DNA from: Prevotella sp.
GTDB taxonomy: Bacteria; Bacteroidota; Bacteroidia; Bacteroidales; Bacteroidaceae
Length of the DNA stretch: 19,949 nt
Direction of reading: 5' to 3'
NCBI GenBank assembly: GCA_017442765.1
Contig: JAFRZC010000160.1
Span: 1-19,949, forward strand
Positions 7,299-16,665 of this stretch are shown here, in pieces. The position numbers were made by a program, and so were the translations under genes. The notes below the pieces were generated by a model that saw nothing but the letters and a program-made list of their open reading frames with translations, was not told the DNA's origin and did no database searches. How positions within the stretch are numbered: position 1 is the stretch's first letter; each line of letters starts with the position of its first letter.

Positions 7299-7330
7299 GA
7301 AATGTTAAAAATTAACATTTCAAATGTTAA
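7299..7330 (-). terminator. Overlapping AT-rich palindromes; possible terminator of trmN6
   Basis: AAATGTTAA appears three times in alternating orientation: GAAATGTTAA (7299-7308), TTAACATTTC (7312-7321) and AAATGTTAA (7322-7330). Two mutually exclusive hairpins are possible. Read on the minus strand, TTAACATTT-G-AAATGTTAA is followed by five Ts, about 48 nt past the trmN6 stop. The stem is AT-rich and weak. Confidence 0.45.
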
Positions 7331-7377
7331 ATGGTTTTTCGAAAATTTCAAGATGTTTAGCGTCTTAAAACATTCGC

Positions 7378-8079
7378 CTACAAATAAAAATCACCGGTCA
7401 GGCGCTGATACCACTCCGAGCGGCTGCCGTCAGTCTGCAGTAGCTGCACGGTCGCGCAGAGAGGGGATGGCGGACGGTGGCGGACAAAAGCCAATAGACT
7501 TCGCTTCGGCGGCTTCGTCGCCACCGTCTGCACCAATGTCTTCCTCGACAGATAGAATCCGAAGATAGCGGCCTCGGAGAGAAAATGGGGAACGCGGTCG
7601 GCGGGCACCACCACGCTGAGAATCCCGTCGGCGGTGAGCAGTCTGTCAGCCGCGCGAAACAATGCCGCCGCGTCGAGCGTGCCGGCATGTCGGGCAAGCG
7701 CACGGCGACTGTCGGGATTTTTCAGGCTGCCCTCGAAAAACGGCGGATTACTCACTATCGCGTCGTAAAAACGTGGCGATGCCTCATGCTGTTGCAGTGC
7801 CGTATGCACCACCTCCACCCGTCCGGAAAACGGGCTGGCCGCCACATTCTCCTGCGCCTGGCGACAGGCCTCGCCGTCGATGTCGATACCCACCACACGG
7901 GCCTCAGGAAACCGCTGCGCCATCATCAGGGCAATAAGGCCCGTACCCGTACCCACGTCGAGCACATGCAGCCCGCCCTCGGCCCACGCGCCAAGCAGCA
8001 CGCCGTCGGTGCCCACCTTCATCGCGCACCGATCCTGCCGCACCTCAAACCGCTTGAACCTAAAACTATTGTTCGACAT
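7378..8079 (-). CDS. trmN6: tRNA1(Val) (adenine(37)-N6)-methyltransferase
   Basis: 233 residues from the ATG complementary to 8077-8079. The frame is open 44 codons further upstream, but that part runs through the promoter and the AT-rich repeat, and the protein family begins near FRFKRFEVRQDRCAMKVGTDG. The enzyme uses S-adenosylmethionine to methylate A37 of tRNA-Val. Motif I VLDVGTGTGLIALMMAQ (39-55) binds SAM, IDID (65-68) fits motif II, and NPPF (111-114) is the N6-adenine methyltransferase catalytic motif. Length matches the YfiC/TrmN6 family. It is the only minus-strand gene in the window and is divergent from lon. Related N5-glutamine methyltransferases share NPPY-type motifs, but the N-terminal MKVGTDG(V/A)LLGAW signature favours TrmN6. 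Confidence 0.9.
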   Translation of the reverse strand: MSNNSFRFKRFEVRQDRCAMKVGTDGVLLGAWAEGGLHVLDVGTGTGLIALMMAQRFPEARVVGIDIDGEACRQAQENVAASPFSGRVEVVHTALQQHEASPRFYDAIVSNPPFFEGSLKNPDSRRALARHAGTLDAAALFRAADRLLTADGILSVVVPADRVPHFLSEAAIFGFYLSRKTLVQTVATKPPKRSLLAFVRHRPPSPLCATVQLLQTDGSRSEWYQRLTGDFYL

Positions 8080-8103
8080 CAAGAAAACTGTCTTAACCGA
8101 CCG

Positions 8104-8111
8104 CAAAGATA
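8104..8111 (-). promoter_or_regulatory. -7 box of the trmN6 promoter
   Basis: On the minus strand this reads TATCTTTG, a perfect match to the Bacteroidota -7 consensus TAnnTTTG, 24 nt before the trmN6 ATG. I see no clear -33 TTTG about 20 nt upstream, where the heptad repeat lies. Confidence 0.65.
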
Positions 8112-8116
8112 CAAAA

Positions 8117-8150
8117 TAATTCATAATTGATAATTGATAATTCATAATTT
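8117..8150. repeat. AT-rich heptad tandem repeat between trmN6 and lon
   Basis: The units CATAATT, GATAATT, GATAATT, CATAATT can be read in register from 8122 to 8149, with a partial unit on the left. The period is 7 nt, as at 2899-2940. It separates the two divergent promoters. Confidence 0.8.
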
Positions 8151-8194
8151 CTTCGTAACTTTGGCTGCGCCGAAGGTACTTTCGCTCGGAAAAT

Positions 8195-8236
8195 TGCAAA
8201 TAAATTTGCATTTTCGCTCACTTAATCGTACCTTTG
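8195..8236 (+). promoter_or_regulatory. lon promoter with a palindrome over the -33 box
   Basis: TTTG at 8205-8208, a 20-nt spacer, and TACCTTTG at 8229-8236 match the Bacteroidota -33/-7 promoter (TTTG, TAnnTTTG). Transcription would start near 8243, leaving a leader of about 14 nt before the ATG at 8257. A 16-bp interrupted palindrome, TGCAAAT-AA-ATTTGCA (8195-8210), covers the -33 box and could be an operator; that is inference. Confidence 0.8.
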
Positions 8237-8256
8237 CATCCAAATTTGTTAGAACA

Positions 8257-10722
8257 ATGCTACACACGATAAAGAAGAACAACACATCCATCCAGATGAT
8301 AGCCGAGTACGATGGCGACATCACCAGCCTGCTCAACGCCGAGCCGAAAGGAGCTGTACCCATACTGCCCACGCGCAACATGGTGCTTTTCCCCGGGGTC
8401 ATCATGCCCATCCTGATAGGCCGGAAGAGCAGCGTCAGCCTCATTGAGGATCTGAAAGAACGCAGCGACAACATCTTTGCCATACACTGCCAGCGCAACC
8501 CCAACACCGACAGGCCCGACATTGCCGACCTGCACGAACATGGCGTATATGCGCGACTCGTGAAAGTGCTAGAGATACCCGGCACCGACGGCAACCTCAC
8601 CGCCATTGTTCAGGCGTTGGGCCGCTGCCGACTGATTGAAATTGTACAGAAGAAACCTTACCTGATGGGCATCACAGAGCTGAGTCCCGAGGAGATTCCC
8701 GGAACAAACGACAAAGAGTTCGTCACCGCCATGGAAGACCTCTACAAATCGACCAGCGAATATGTGCATCAGAACGAGGAGATCCCCGACGAGTCGCTCT
8801 TCGCGCTGAACAACATACAGAACCCCATCATCACGGTGAACTTCATCTGCTCGAACCTCCCCTTCCCCATCGCCGAGAAAAGCCAGATGCTCAAAGCCGG
8901 CACCATGCTCGAACGCGTGTTCCTCACGCTCAAGGCACTCAACAAAGAGTTGCAGCTGCTCGAGCTGAAGCAGAACATCCGCTCAAAAACGCGCGAAGAC
9001 CTTGACGAGCAGCAGAAGGAATACTTCCTGCAACAGCAAATCAAGAACATCAAGGAGGAACTGGGGCGCGGCGAGGGCTCGGTGGAGCGGAAGGAACTGG
9101 AGCAGAAGGCTAAGAAGAAAAAATGGAGCAAGGAGGTGAAAGAGTATTTCGAGAAAGAACTCGACAAGCTCGACCTCTACAACCCGCAGAGCCCCGACTA
9201 CAGCACACACATCACCTATCTGCAGACCATGGTGGACCTGCCCTGGAACGAATACACCAAGGACAACCTCGACCTGAAGCGGGCACAGCGCATTCTCAAC
9301 CACGACCACTACGGCATGGAAAAGGTGAAGGAGCGCATACTCGAATACATCGCCGTGCTGAAGCTGCGCGGCGACCTCAAGAGCCCCATCATCTGCCTCT
9401 ACGGTCCTCCGGGCGTGGGCAAGACCTCGCTCGGAAAATCGATAGCCGAGGCCATGAAGCGCAAGTATGTGCGCATGTCGCTCGGCGGACTGCACGACGA
9501 GAGCGAGATACGCGGACACCGCCGCACCTACATCGGCGCCATGCCCGGACGCATCATCAAGAGCATACAGAAAGCCGGATCGGCAAATCCCGTCTTTATT
9601 CTCGACGAGATAGACAAGGTGACGCAGAACACCATCAACGGCGACCCGTCGTCGGCATTGCTCGAAGTGCTCGACCCCGAGCAGAACAACGCCTTCCACG
9701 ACAACTACCTCGACGTGGACTTCGACCTCTCGAAGGTGCTCTTCGTCGCCACGGCCAACAATCTCTCCACCATCCCCAAGCCCCTGCTCGACCGCATGGA
9801 AGTCATCGAGCTCTCAGGCTACATCACCGAAGAGAAGATAGAGATTGCCAAACGACACCTCATCCCACGCGAGCTGAACAACAACGGCTTCGACAAACAA
9901 AAAACGCAACCGCAGTTCACCAAGGCCGCCATTGAGAGAATCATCGAGCAATATACCCGCGAGAGCGGCGTGCGCCAATTGGAGAAACAAATCAACAAAG
10001 CCATGCGCAAGATGGCCTACAACATGGCGCTCAACGGAGAACTGCAATCGCCGAAAGTCACGCCCAACGAGTTGAAAGACCTGCTCGGCAAGCCGCCGTT
10101 CTATCGCGACATCTATCAGGGAAACAGCTATGCCGGCGTGGTAACGGGCCTAGCCTGGACCAGCGTGGGCGGTGAGATCCTCTTCATCGAGACCTCGCTC
10201 TCGAAAAGCAAACAGGGCAAGCTCACGCTGACAGGAAACCTCGGCGACGTGATGAAAGAGTCGGCTGTCATCGCCCTCGAATACTGTAAGGCTCACGCCG
10301 AGCGGCTCCACGTTGACCCACGCGTCTTCGAGCAGTGGAACATCCATATCCACGTGCCCGAAGGAGCCACACCCAAGGATGGCCCCTCGGCAGGCATCAC
10401 CATCGCCACCTCCATCGCCTCGGCACTCACCCAGCGCAAAGTGCGCAAGAACACCGCCATGACCGGCGAGATCACACTTCGTGGAAAGGTGCTGCCCGTA
10501 GGTGGCATCAAAGAGAAAATCCTTGCCGCCAAGCGGGCCGGCATCACCGACATCGTGATGTGCCGCGACAACAAGAAAGACATCGACGAAATACCCGACA
10601 TCTACCTGCAAGGCGTGGAGTTCCACTATGTGGAGAACGTGCAGGACGTGTGGGACTTTGCCCTGACCGACGAGATGGTGAAGAATCCTGTTGAATTCAA
10701 GATTGAGGAAGAGAAAAAATGA
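8257..10722 (+). CDS. lon: ATP-dependent protease Lon
   Basis: 821 residues from the ATG at 8257. The frame is open for 41 codons upstream, but that part contains the promoter, so it is not translated from this transcript. Lon is a cytoplasmic hexameric AAA+ protease that degrades misfolded and regulatory proteins. The N-terminal substrate-binding domain begins around [17 protein letters not shown] coiled region ([20 protein letters not shown]) leads to the AAA+ module with Walker A GPPGVGKT (383-390) and Walker B LDEID (449-453). The protease domain has catalytic S711 in KDGPSAG and K754 in GGIKEK, with the Ser-Lys spacing of 43 seen in E. coli Lon. The stop overlaps the tgt start (ATGA), indicating translational coupling. 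Confidence 0.97.
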   Translation: MLHTIKKNNTSIQMIAEYDGDITSLLNAEPKGAVPILPTRNMVLFPGVIMPILIGRKSSVSLIEDLKERSDNIFAIHCQRNPNTDRPDIADLHEHGVYARLVKVLEIPGTDGNLTAIVQALGRCRLIEIVQKKPYLMGITELSPEEIPGTNDKEFVTAMEDLYKSTSEYVHQNEEIPDESLFALNNIQNPIITVNFICSNLPFPIAEKSQMLKAGTMLERVFLTLKALNKELQLLELKQNIRSKTREDLDEQQKEYFLQQQIKNIKEELGRGEGSVERKELEQKAKKKKWSKEVKEYFEKELDKLDLYNPQSPDYSTHITYLQTMVDLPWNEYTKDNLDLKRAQRILNHDHYGMEKVKERILEYIAVLKLRGDLKSPIICLYGPPGVGKTSLGKSIAEAMKRKYVRMSLGGLHDESEIRGHRRTYIGAMPGRIIKSIQKAGSANPVFILDEIDKVTQNTINGDPSSALLEVLDPEQNNAFHDNYLDVDFDLSKVLFVATANNLSTIPKPLLDRMEVIELSGYITEEKIEIAKRHLIPRELNNNGFDKQKTQPQFTKAAIERIIEQYTRESGVRQLEKQINKAMRKMAYNMALNGELQSPKVTPNELKDLLGKPPFYRDIYQGNSYAGVVTGLAWTSVGGEILFIETSLSKSKQGKLTLTGNLGDVMKESAVIALEYCKAHAERLHVDPRVFEQWNIHIHVPEGATPKDGPSAGITIATSIASALTQRKVRKNTAMTGEITLRGKVLPVGGIKEKILAAKRAGITDIVMCRDNKKDIDEIPDIYLQGVEFHYVENVQDVWDFALTDEMVKNPVEFKIEEEKK

Positions 10723-11861
10723 CCTTTGAGCTGCAGCACACCGACATCGCCTCAGATGCCCGTGCCGGGCTGATAACAACCGGTCACGGGCAGATTGAGA
10801 CTCCCATCTTCATGCCCGTCGGAACATGCGGCTCGGTGAAAGGCGTGCACTTTGCAGAGCTCCGCGAACAGATAAAGGCGCAGATTATCCTCGGCAACAC
10901 CTACCATCTCTACCTTCGCCCAGGTCTCGACACGCTGCGCAAGGCAGGAGGACTGCATCGGTTCAACACATGGGATCGCCCCATACTGACCGACTCGGGC
11001 GGCTTTCAGGTGTTCTCGCTCACCGGCATACGGAAACTGCGCGAGGAGGGATGCGAGTTCCGCTCACATATCGACGGCTCCAAACATTTCTTCACACCCG
11101 AGAATGTGATGGACACTCAGCGCATCATCGGAGCCGATATCATGATGGCATTCGACGAATGCCCGCCCGGGCAAAGCGACTATCAGTATGCCAGAAAGAG
11201 CCTTGGGCTGACACAGCGGTGGCTCGACCGCTGCATCAAGCGGTTCAACGAGACCGAGCCGCTCTACGGCCACAGGCAGACCCTCTTCCCCATCGTACAA
11301 GGCTGCACCTTCAAAGACCTGCGGCAAGAGGCTGCCAAGCATGTGGCCGACCGGCTCGCACTGCTCAACGACGGCGGCGGGGCTGCCATCGGCGGACTGG
11401 CCGTAGGCGAGCCCACCGAGGTGATGTATGAGATGATCGAGGTGGTCAACGAGATTCTTCCAAAAGACCGTCCGCGCTACCTCATGGGTGTGGGCACACC
11501 GCAGAATATCCTCGAGGCCATCGGGCGCGGTGTGGATATGTTCGACTGCGTGATGCCCACCCGCAACGGCCGCAACGCCATGCTGTTCACCTATGAGGGC
11601 ACCATGAACATGCGCAACAAGAAATGGGAGAACGACTTCTCCCCCATCGACCCGGACGGCTGCGCCATCGACCGCCTGCACTCGAAAGCCTACCTGCACC
11701 ATCTGTTCAAGGCTCAAGAGCTGTTGGCCATGCAGATTGCCAGCATCCATAACCTCGCTTTCTACCTGCGACTTGTTGGCGATGCACGGCAGCATATCCA
11801 CCAGGGCGACTTCATGACATGGAAACACTCGGTCATCGAAAACCTCGGACGAAGAAGGTGA
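10719..11861 (+). CDS. tgt: tRNA-guanine transglycosylase (queuosine pathway)
   Basis: 380 residues. Tgt swaps guanine 34 of Asp, Asn, His and Tyr tRNAs for the queuosine precursor preQ1. The TIM-barrel signatures are present: LTDSGGFQVFSL with D92, IGGLAVGEP (224-232), LMGVGTP (255-261), and GVDMFDCVMPTRNGR with the likely nucleophile D276. Bacterial Tgt normally has a zinc site of pattern CxCxxC plus a distant His just before the (S/T)RAYLRHL stretch. Here that place reads DPDGCAIDRLHSKAYLHHL with a single cysteine (C315), so the classical zinc site is absent. The ATG lies inside the lon stop (4-nt overlap) and the permease gene starts 13 nt after the tgt stop. Confidence 0.96.
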   Translation: MTFELQHTDIASDARAGLITTGHGQIETPIFMPVGTCGSVKGVHFAELREQIKAQIILGNTYHLYLRPGLDTLRKAGGLHRFNTWDRPILTDSGGFQVFSLTGIRKLREEGCEFRSHIDGSKHFFTPENVMDTQRIIGADIMMAFDECPPGQSDYQYARKSLGLTQRWLDRCIKRFNETEPLYGHRQTLFPIVQGCTFKDLRQEAAKHVADRLALLNDGGGAAIGGLAVGEPTEVMYEMIEVVNEILPKDRPRYLMGVGTPQNILEAIGRGVDMFDCVMPTRNGRNAMLFTYEGTMNMRNKKWENDFSPIDPDGCAIDRLHSKAYLHHLFKAQELLAMQIASIHNLAFYLRLVGDARQHIHQGDFMTWKHSVIENLGRRR

Positions 11862-11874
11862 GAATGATTTTATA

Positions 11875-13095
11875 ATGGAATACTCAACGATAAGGAAATA
11901 CCAGAAGCTCCTAAGAACTGTCAAACAGACGCGTTCAGGACTTGCCGCAGCCACCGACTGGCTGCGGGCACACTTGTCGTTCCTTGGTTTCCTTAATCCC
12001 CGCCGATACTTGAAAATCCTCGACTGGTACATCATCCGCAAATTCATCGGCACCTATTTTTATTCCATCGCGCTCATCATCTCCATCTCCATCGTCTTCG
12101 ACGTGAACGAGAACCTGGCAAAATTCTCACAATACCATGCCCCGATGAAGGCCATCGTATTCGACTACTATGCCAACTTCGTGCCCTACTTCGCCAATCT
12201 CTTCTCGCCGTTGTTCGTCTTCATTGCCGTCATTTTCTTCACCTCGAAGCTTGCCGGAAATTCCGAGATTATCTCCATGCTTGCCGCAGGTGTGTCGTTC
12301 AAGCGGCTGATGCGTCCTTACATGATTTCCTGTATCATCATCTCCGCCCTCTCGTTCTATCTGAGCGGCTACGTTATTCCGCACGGAACCGTTGTCCGAC
12401 AGAACTTCGAGACCATGTATAAGAACAAAAAGAAAAACACGTCGGCAGAGAACGTGATGCTGCAAGTGGAGCCAGGCGTGATTGCCTACATCCAACACTA
12501 CGACAACACGCGCAAACGTGGCTATGGATTCTCGTTAGACAAATTTGAGAACAAGAAGCTCGTGAGCCACATGACCGCATCCGAAATACAATACGACACC
12601 ATCAGCGACTCGAAGTATCACTGGACAGCCCGCAACTGGAAGGTACGTCAGCTGCGTGGTCTGCGCGAGCACATCACCAGTGGAGTGCAATGCGACACAC
12701 TCATACAGATGGAACCCACCGACCTTGTCTATTCCAAAGGCCAGCAGGAGACGTTTACCAATCCACAACTAAAAGAATACATCTCGAAACAGATAGACCG
12801 CGGATCGGGCAATGTCGTCCAGTATCAGGTGGAATACCATAAGCGCATTGCCTCGTCGTTTGCCTCGTTCATCCTCACCACCATCGGCGCATCACTCTCC
12901 TCACGTAAGCGGAAAGGGGGTATGGGACTCTATCTCGGCATCGGCCTCGCACTCAGCTTCGGCTATATCATGCTGCAAACCGTATCGTCGTCGTTTGCCA
13001 TTAACGCAGGCACACCGCCCATGCTCGCCGCATGGATTCCTAACATCATCTTCGCCATTGTAGCATGGTTCTGCTACAGAAAGGCACCAAACTAA
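11875..13095 (+). CDS. LptF/LptG family permease (lipopolysaccharide export)
   Basis: 406 residues. LptF and LptG are the inner-membrane subunits that, with the LptB ATPase, extract lipopolysaccharide from the inner membrane. Six membrane segments fit the family: about 58-78, 104-126, 147-168, a large periplasmic domain (about 175-320), then 328-346, 353-375 and 381-401. The stretch LKILDWYIIRKFIGTYFYSIALIISISIVFDV resembles LptG more than LptF, but I cannot separate them firmly. About 45 residues (MEYSTIRKYQKLL to NPRRY) precede the point where family members usually start, with no internal ATG nearby. It begins 13 nt after tgt and ends 39 nt before metH, so it is probably co-transcribed with both. 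Confidence 0.9.
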   Translation: MEYSTIRKYQKLLRTVKQTRSGLAAATDWLRAHLSFLGFLNPRRYLKILDWYIIRKFIGTYFYSIALIISISIVFDVNENLAKFSQYHAPMKAIVFDYYANFVPYFANLFSPLFVFIAVIFFTSKLAGNSEIISMLAAGVSFKRLMRPYMISCIIISALSFYLSGYVIPHGTVVRQNFETMYKNKKKNTSAENVMLQVEPGVIAYIQHYDNTRKRGYGFSLDKFENKKLVSHMTASEIQYDTISDSKYHWTARNWKVRQLRGLREHITSGVQCDTLIQMEPTDLVYSKGQQETFTNPQLKEYISKQIDRGSGNVVQYQVEYHKRIASSFASFILTTIGASLSSRKRKGGMGLYLGIGLALSFGYIMLQTVSSSFAINAGTPPMLAAWIPNIIFAIVAWFCYRKAPN

Positions 13096-13134
13096 ATTCA
13101 TACCCCATGTAACACCCCCACCCCATAAAATAGG

Positions 13135-16100
13135 ATGAGCATAAAAGAGAGTTTACAGGAACGAATACTGATATTAGACGGTGCGATGGGAACACTGATC
13201 CAGTCGCAATGCCTGCCAGATCAAGCCTTCCATCGCGGGAAGTTCTACAACTGGCAGCAGTCGCTCGTCGGCAACAACGAGGTGCTCAACCTGACAGCTC
13301 CCGAAGTCATCAGCGGTATCCACCGCAAATATATCAGTGCCGGAGCCGACATCATCACAACCAATACTTTCTCCGCCAACCGTATCAGCCAACGCGAGTA
13401 TGGCTGCTCGCAGCAAGCCCGCGCGATGGCCTTGGCCGGGGCACGCATTGCCCGACAAGCTGCCGACGAGTGTACGGAGCGCAGAATCTGGGTGGCCGGC
13501 ACAATGGGTCCCACATCGAAATCGCTCTCACTCGCATCTGACATGAACAATCCGGCATCGCGCACCGTCAGCTTCGATGAGATGACTACAGCCTATTACG
13601 AACAGGCGGAGGCGCTGATAGAAGGCGGTGCAGACCTGTTGTTGATTGAGACGTGCTTCGACGCACTGAACACCAAAGCCGCACTCTATGCCATTCAGCA
13701 ACTGAACGAAAAACTGGGTACCACACTGCCCGTTATGATTTCGGTGACCATCAACGACCGTAGTGGACGCACGCTCACCGGACAAACACTCGAGGCTTTC
13801 TACATCAGCATCTCCCACTATCCCATCCTCAGCTTCGGACTCAACTGCTCGTTTGGAGTAACAGAATTGCGACAGTTTGTAGAGCAATTGTCGGCCACGA
13901 TACCTGCCTTTATCAGCCTGCATCCTAACGCCGGGCTGCCTAACGAAATGGGCGAGTACGAGGAATTGCCCGACTTCATGGCCACCCATCTGCGCGAGAT
14001 GGCCAAGGCAGGACTGCTCAACATTGTAGGCGGCTGCTGCGGCACAACCGACAAACATATCCGCGCCATCGCCCGGGCACTCAACGGCATCAAAACCCGC
14101 ACCCCCGCACCTTCGTACCCTCGCACCCTCGTATCAGGGCTCGAGCCGATACTCATCGACAAGCAATCGTCCAACTTCATCAACATTGGCGAGCGTACCA
14201 ATGTAGCTGGGTCGCGCAAGTTTGCCCGACTGATAGCCGGCAAACAATATGAAGAGGCTATGACGGTTGCCCGCAACCAGATTGACGGCGGGGCTACCAT
14301 TATCGACATCAATATGGACGATGCCATGCTCGACAGCCAACAGGAGATGCAAACCTTCGTCCGCTATACCGCCAACGACCCAGCCGTTGCCCGCAGTGTG
14401 CTGATGATAGACTCCTCTGACTGGCCGACGGTTGTCGAAGGCTTAAAAAACGCCCAAGGCAAGTGCATCGTAAACTCCATCAGTCTAAAGAATGGTGAAA
14501 CCGACTTCATCCAAAAAGCGCGCGAAGCCCATCGGCTGGGCGCCGCCATCGTAGTCATGGCCTTCGACGAGGAAGGCCAGGCAACGACATACGACCGCAA
14601 GATTGCCATTGCCCAACGGGCCTACAATCTGCTAACCGGTATCGGCTTCCCCCCACAAGACATCGTCTTCGATGCGAATATCCTGTCCGTCGGTACCGGC
14701 ATTGACGAACATGCCAACTACGGACGCGACTTCATTCAGGCCGTCAAATGGATCAAGGAGCACCTCCCCCACTGCAAAACCAGTGGCGGTGTGAGCAACT
14801 TGTCGTTCTCTTTCCGAGGGAACAATGTCGTGCGCGAAGCCATGCACACCGTATTCCTCTACCATGCCATAGAGGCTGGTCTCGACATGGCTATTGTCAA
14901 CCCTGCCATGCTGCAGGTATATGACGAGATTGAACCGAACCTGTTGAAAGCCGTTGAGGATGTCATCCTCAATACCGACGATGGTGCCACCGACCGGCTG
15001 ATTGCACTTGCCGAGAATTTTAGACACGGACAGGAAGAGCGGAAGCAGGGAACGACAGAAAAGACAGATTCGTGGCGAAACCTGACCATTGAAGAGCGTC
15101 TGACCTATGCCTTGGTCAAAGGCGATGCGGGATACCTCGCAGAGGATATACCCGAGGCACTGCATGCATACGGCGAAGATCCTGTCAAAGTGATAGAGAA
15201 ACCGCTCATGCAGGCAATGGAACACATCGGCAAACGCTTTGGCGAAGGGAAGATGTTTCTCCCACAGGTTGTGAAATCGGCCAAGGTGATGAGAGAGGCC
15301 GTTGCCCTCCTACAGCCCTATATCGGAAAAGAGAAGGCTACCCGTGAGAAGGCTCCCCTCGTTATCATGGCCACGGCCGACGGCGATGTTCACGACATTG
15401 GAAAGAACATCGTGAACATTGTACTCGACTGCAACGGGTTTGCCGTACATGACCTTGGAGTGATGGTACCCAACGAGGTCATCCTGCAAGAAACCAAACG
15501 GCTGAATCCCTGTATGGTCGGTGTGAGCGGACTCATCACCCCGTCGTTGAAGGTCATGGAAAATCTCTGCCAATTGTTCCAACGAAACGGTATTCAGGTG
15601 CCCATCTTTGTAGGCGGGGCTACCACCTCCGCGGTCCATACTGCCGTGAAGCTGGCACCCCTCTACGACGGGTGCGTGGTCTATGGCGGCGATGCCTCAC
15701 AGACCTCAGTACTGGCCAAAAAGCTACAGATGAACCGTGAGGAGACCATCCGCGAGATCAAAGCCGAGCAACAGCTCATCAGAACTACATACGAAGAGCA
15801 ACACATCGAGCTGACGCCATACGAAGAAGCAAAGAAAGCATCCCCACGACTGACATTCGATGATGATTATCCCTCTGTCGAAGAACTGACAAAGCTGGTC
15901 CCCGACACCGATATCGACATTACCCAGATTATTCCGTATATCGACTGGCGAATGTTCCTGTTGTTCTGGGGGTTCAAGGGCGAGACGCTACCACAACTGC
16001 TGACCAACCCTGAAGCAGAGAAAACGCTATGCGAAGGCAAAGCGTGGCTGGCCGATGCCATGCAACGCAACATACTGCAGCTGCAAGCACTCCTGCGTTT

Positions 16101-16665
16101 TGAGGAAGTTACAAGACGAGCCGACGACCTCGTGTTCAGTGACGGCACGCCGATGCCTATGCTCCGCAGCCAGAACCGGAAGAACAACCATTTGTCGCTG
16201 GCTGATTTCTTCGATGAGCAACACGGGCGACCACTGGGACTGTTCACTATCGTAGGCAGACAGAATGCCGAAGCCGACGAAAAACTGATGGCTCATGCCA
16301 TCTGCGCACGTCTAGCCGAAGCTTGTGCCGAGTGGCTGCAACAGCGCATCTACGGGCAACGCCATGCCATTCGTGTAGCCTTTGGCTATCCCACATGTCC
16401 CGACCACTCACTCAAGCGCATCGTCTTCGACCGCCTGCATGCTGAACAAGAGCTCGGTGCTTCACTGACCGAACACTACTCCATCGTTCCCTCTACGGCA
16501 ATCTGCGGACTATTCATCGCCCACCCCGAAGCCCGCTACTTCTCCGTCGGGCAAATCGACCGCACGCAGCTGGAAGACTATTGCTGCCGGCGCGGCATCA
16601 CGCCTGAAGAGGGCGAGATGCTTTTATCAAAGCAAATTGTAAACCGCCATTCACACTATGAGTAA
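13135..16665 (+). CDS. metH: Cobalamin-dependent methionine synthase
   Basis: 1176 residues, complete four-module MetH (E. coli about 1227). It transfers the methyl group of 5-methyl-tetrahydrofolate to homocysteine via cobalamin. The homocysteine domain (1-315) has its zinc cysteines C238 in GLNCSFG and C301/C302 in GGCCGT. The pterin domain (about 345-610) begins with IGERTNVAGS. The cobalamin module (about 645-880) has DVHDIGKN with the cobalt-ligating H753. The C-terminal reactivation domain (about 900-1176) keeps RVAFGYPTCPDHS for SAM binding, so reductive reactivation should work. No cobalamin riboswitch fits in the 39-nt gap upstream; control would be from further up the operon. The last 8 nt overlap metF. 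Confidence 0.97.
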   Translation: MSIKESLQERILILDGAMGTLIQSQCLPDQAFHRGKFYNWQQSLVGNNEVLNLTAPEVISGIHRKYISAGADIITTNTFSANRISQREYGCSQQARAMALAGARIARQAADECTERRIWVAGTMGPTSKSLSLASDMNNPASRTVSFDEMTTAYYEQAEALIEGGADLLLIETCFDALNTKAALYAIQQLNEKLGTTLPVMISVTINDRSGRTLTGQTLEAFYISISHYPILSFGLNCSFGVTELRQFVEQLSATIPAFISLHPNAGLPNEMGEYEELPDFMATHLREMAKAGLLNIVGGCCGTTDKHIRAIARALNGIKTRTPAPSYPRTLVSGLEPILIDKQSSNFINIGERTNVAGSRKFARLIAGKQYEEAMTVARNQIDGGATIIDINMDDAMLDSQQEMQTFVRYTANDPAVARSVLMIDSSDWPTVVEGLKNAQGKCIVNSISLKNGETDFIQKAREAHRLGAAIVVMAFDEEGQATTYDRKIAIAQRAYNLLTGIGFPPQDIVFDANILSVGTGIDEHANYGRDFIQAVKWIKEHLPHCKTSGGVSNLSFSFRGNNVVREAMHTVFLYHAIEAGLDMAIVNPAMLQVYDEIEPNLLKAVEDVILNTDDGATDRLIALAENFRHGQEERKQGTTEKTDSWRNLTIEERLTYALVKGDAGYLAEDIPEALHAYGEDPVKVIEKPLMQAMEHIGKRFGEGKMFLPQVVKSAKVMREAVALLQPYIGKEKATREKAPLVIMATADGDVHDIGKNIVNIVLDCNGFAVHDLGVMVPNEVILQETKRLNPCMVGVSGLITPSLKVMENLCQLFQRNGIQVPIFVGGATTSAVHTAVKLAPLYDGCVVYGGDASQTSVLAKKLQMNREETIREIKAEQQLIRTTYEEQHIELTPYEEAKKASPRLTFDDDYPSVEELTKLVPDTDIDITQIIPYIDWRMFLLFWGFKGETLPQLLTNPEAEKTLCEGKAWLADAMQRNILQLQALLRFEEVTRRADDLVFSDGTPMPMLRSQNRKNNHLSLADFFDEQHGRPLGLFTIVGRQNAEADEKLMAHAICARLAEACAEWLQQRIYGQRHAIRVAFGYPTCPDHSLKRIVFDRLHAEQELGASLTEHYSIVPSTAICGLFIAHPEARYFSVGQIDRTQLEDYCCRRGITPEEGEMLLSKQIVNRHSHYE

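Larger units (their letters stand above)
6892..7377. other. Intergenic tract of 486 nt, no convincing gene
   Basis: This convergent gap between the HAD gene and trmN6 holds an intrinsic terminator (6946-6974), a five-unit palindrome array (7055-7159) and overlapping AT-rich palindromes (7299-7330). Two forward reading frames cross it, but they run through the terminator and the array, show no recognisable protein pattern, and one continues into the 3' end of trmN6 on the other strand. I treat the tract as non-coding. Confidence 0.75.

Noticed and set aside
6930..7568. Forward open frames of 212 and 156 codons after the HAD gene
   Set aside because: They run through an intrinsic terminator and the palindrome array, have no domain pattern, and the longer one enters trmN6 antisense.
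8080..8211. 44-codon N-terminal extension of TrmN6
   Set aside because: It is encoded by the divergent promoter and AT-rich repeat; the family begins at the ATG complementary to 8077-8079.
8134..8256. 41-codon N-terminal extension of Lon
   Set aside because: The segment contains the heptad repeat and the lon promoter; the family start and the short leader fit the ATG at 8257.
13096..13134. Cobalamin riboswitch before metH
   Set aside because: The gap is only 39 nt and shows no B12-box-like sequence or structure.
14095..14136. TCGTACCC/TCGCACCC 8-nt repeats in metH
   Set aside because: They encode a Pro-rich linker between homocysteine and pterin domains where such composition is expected; too few units to claim an inserted element.
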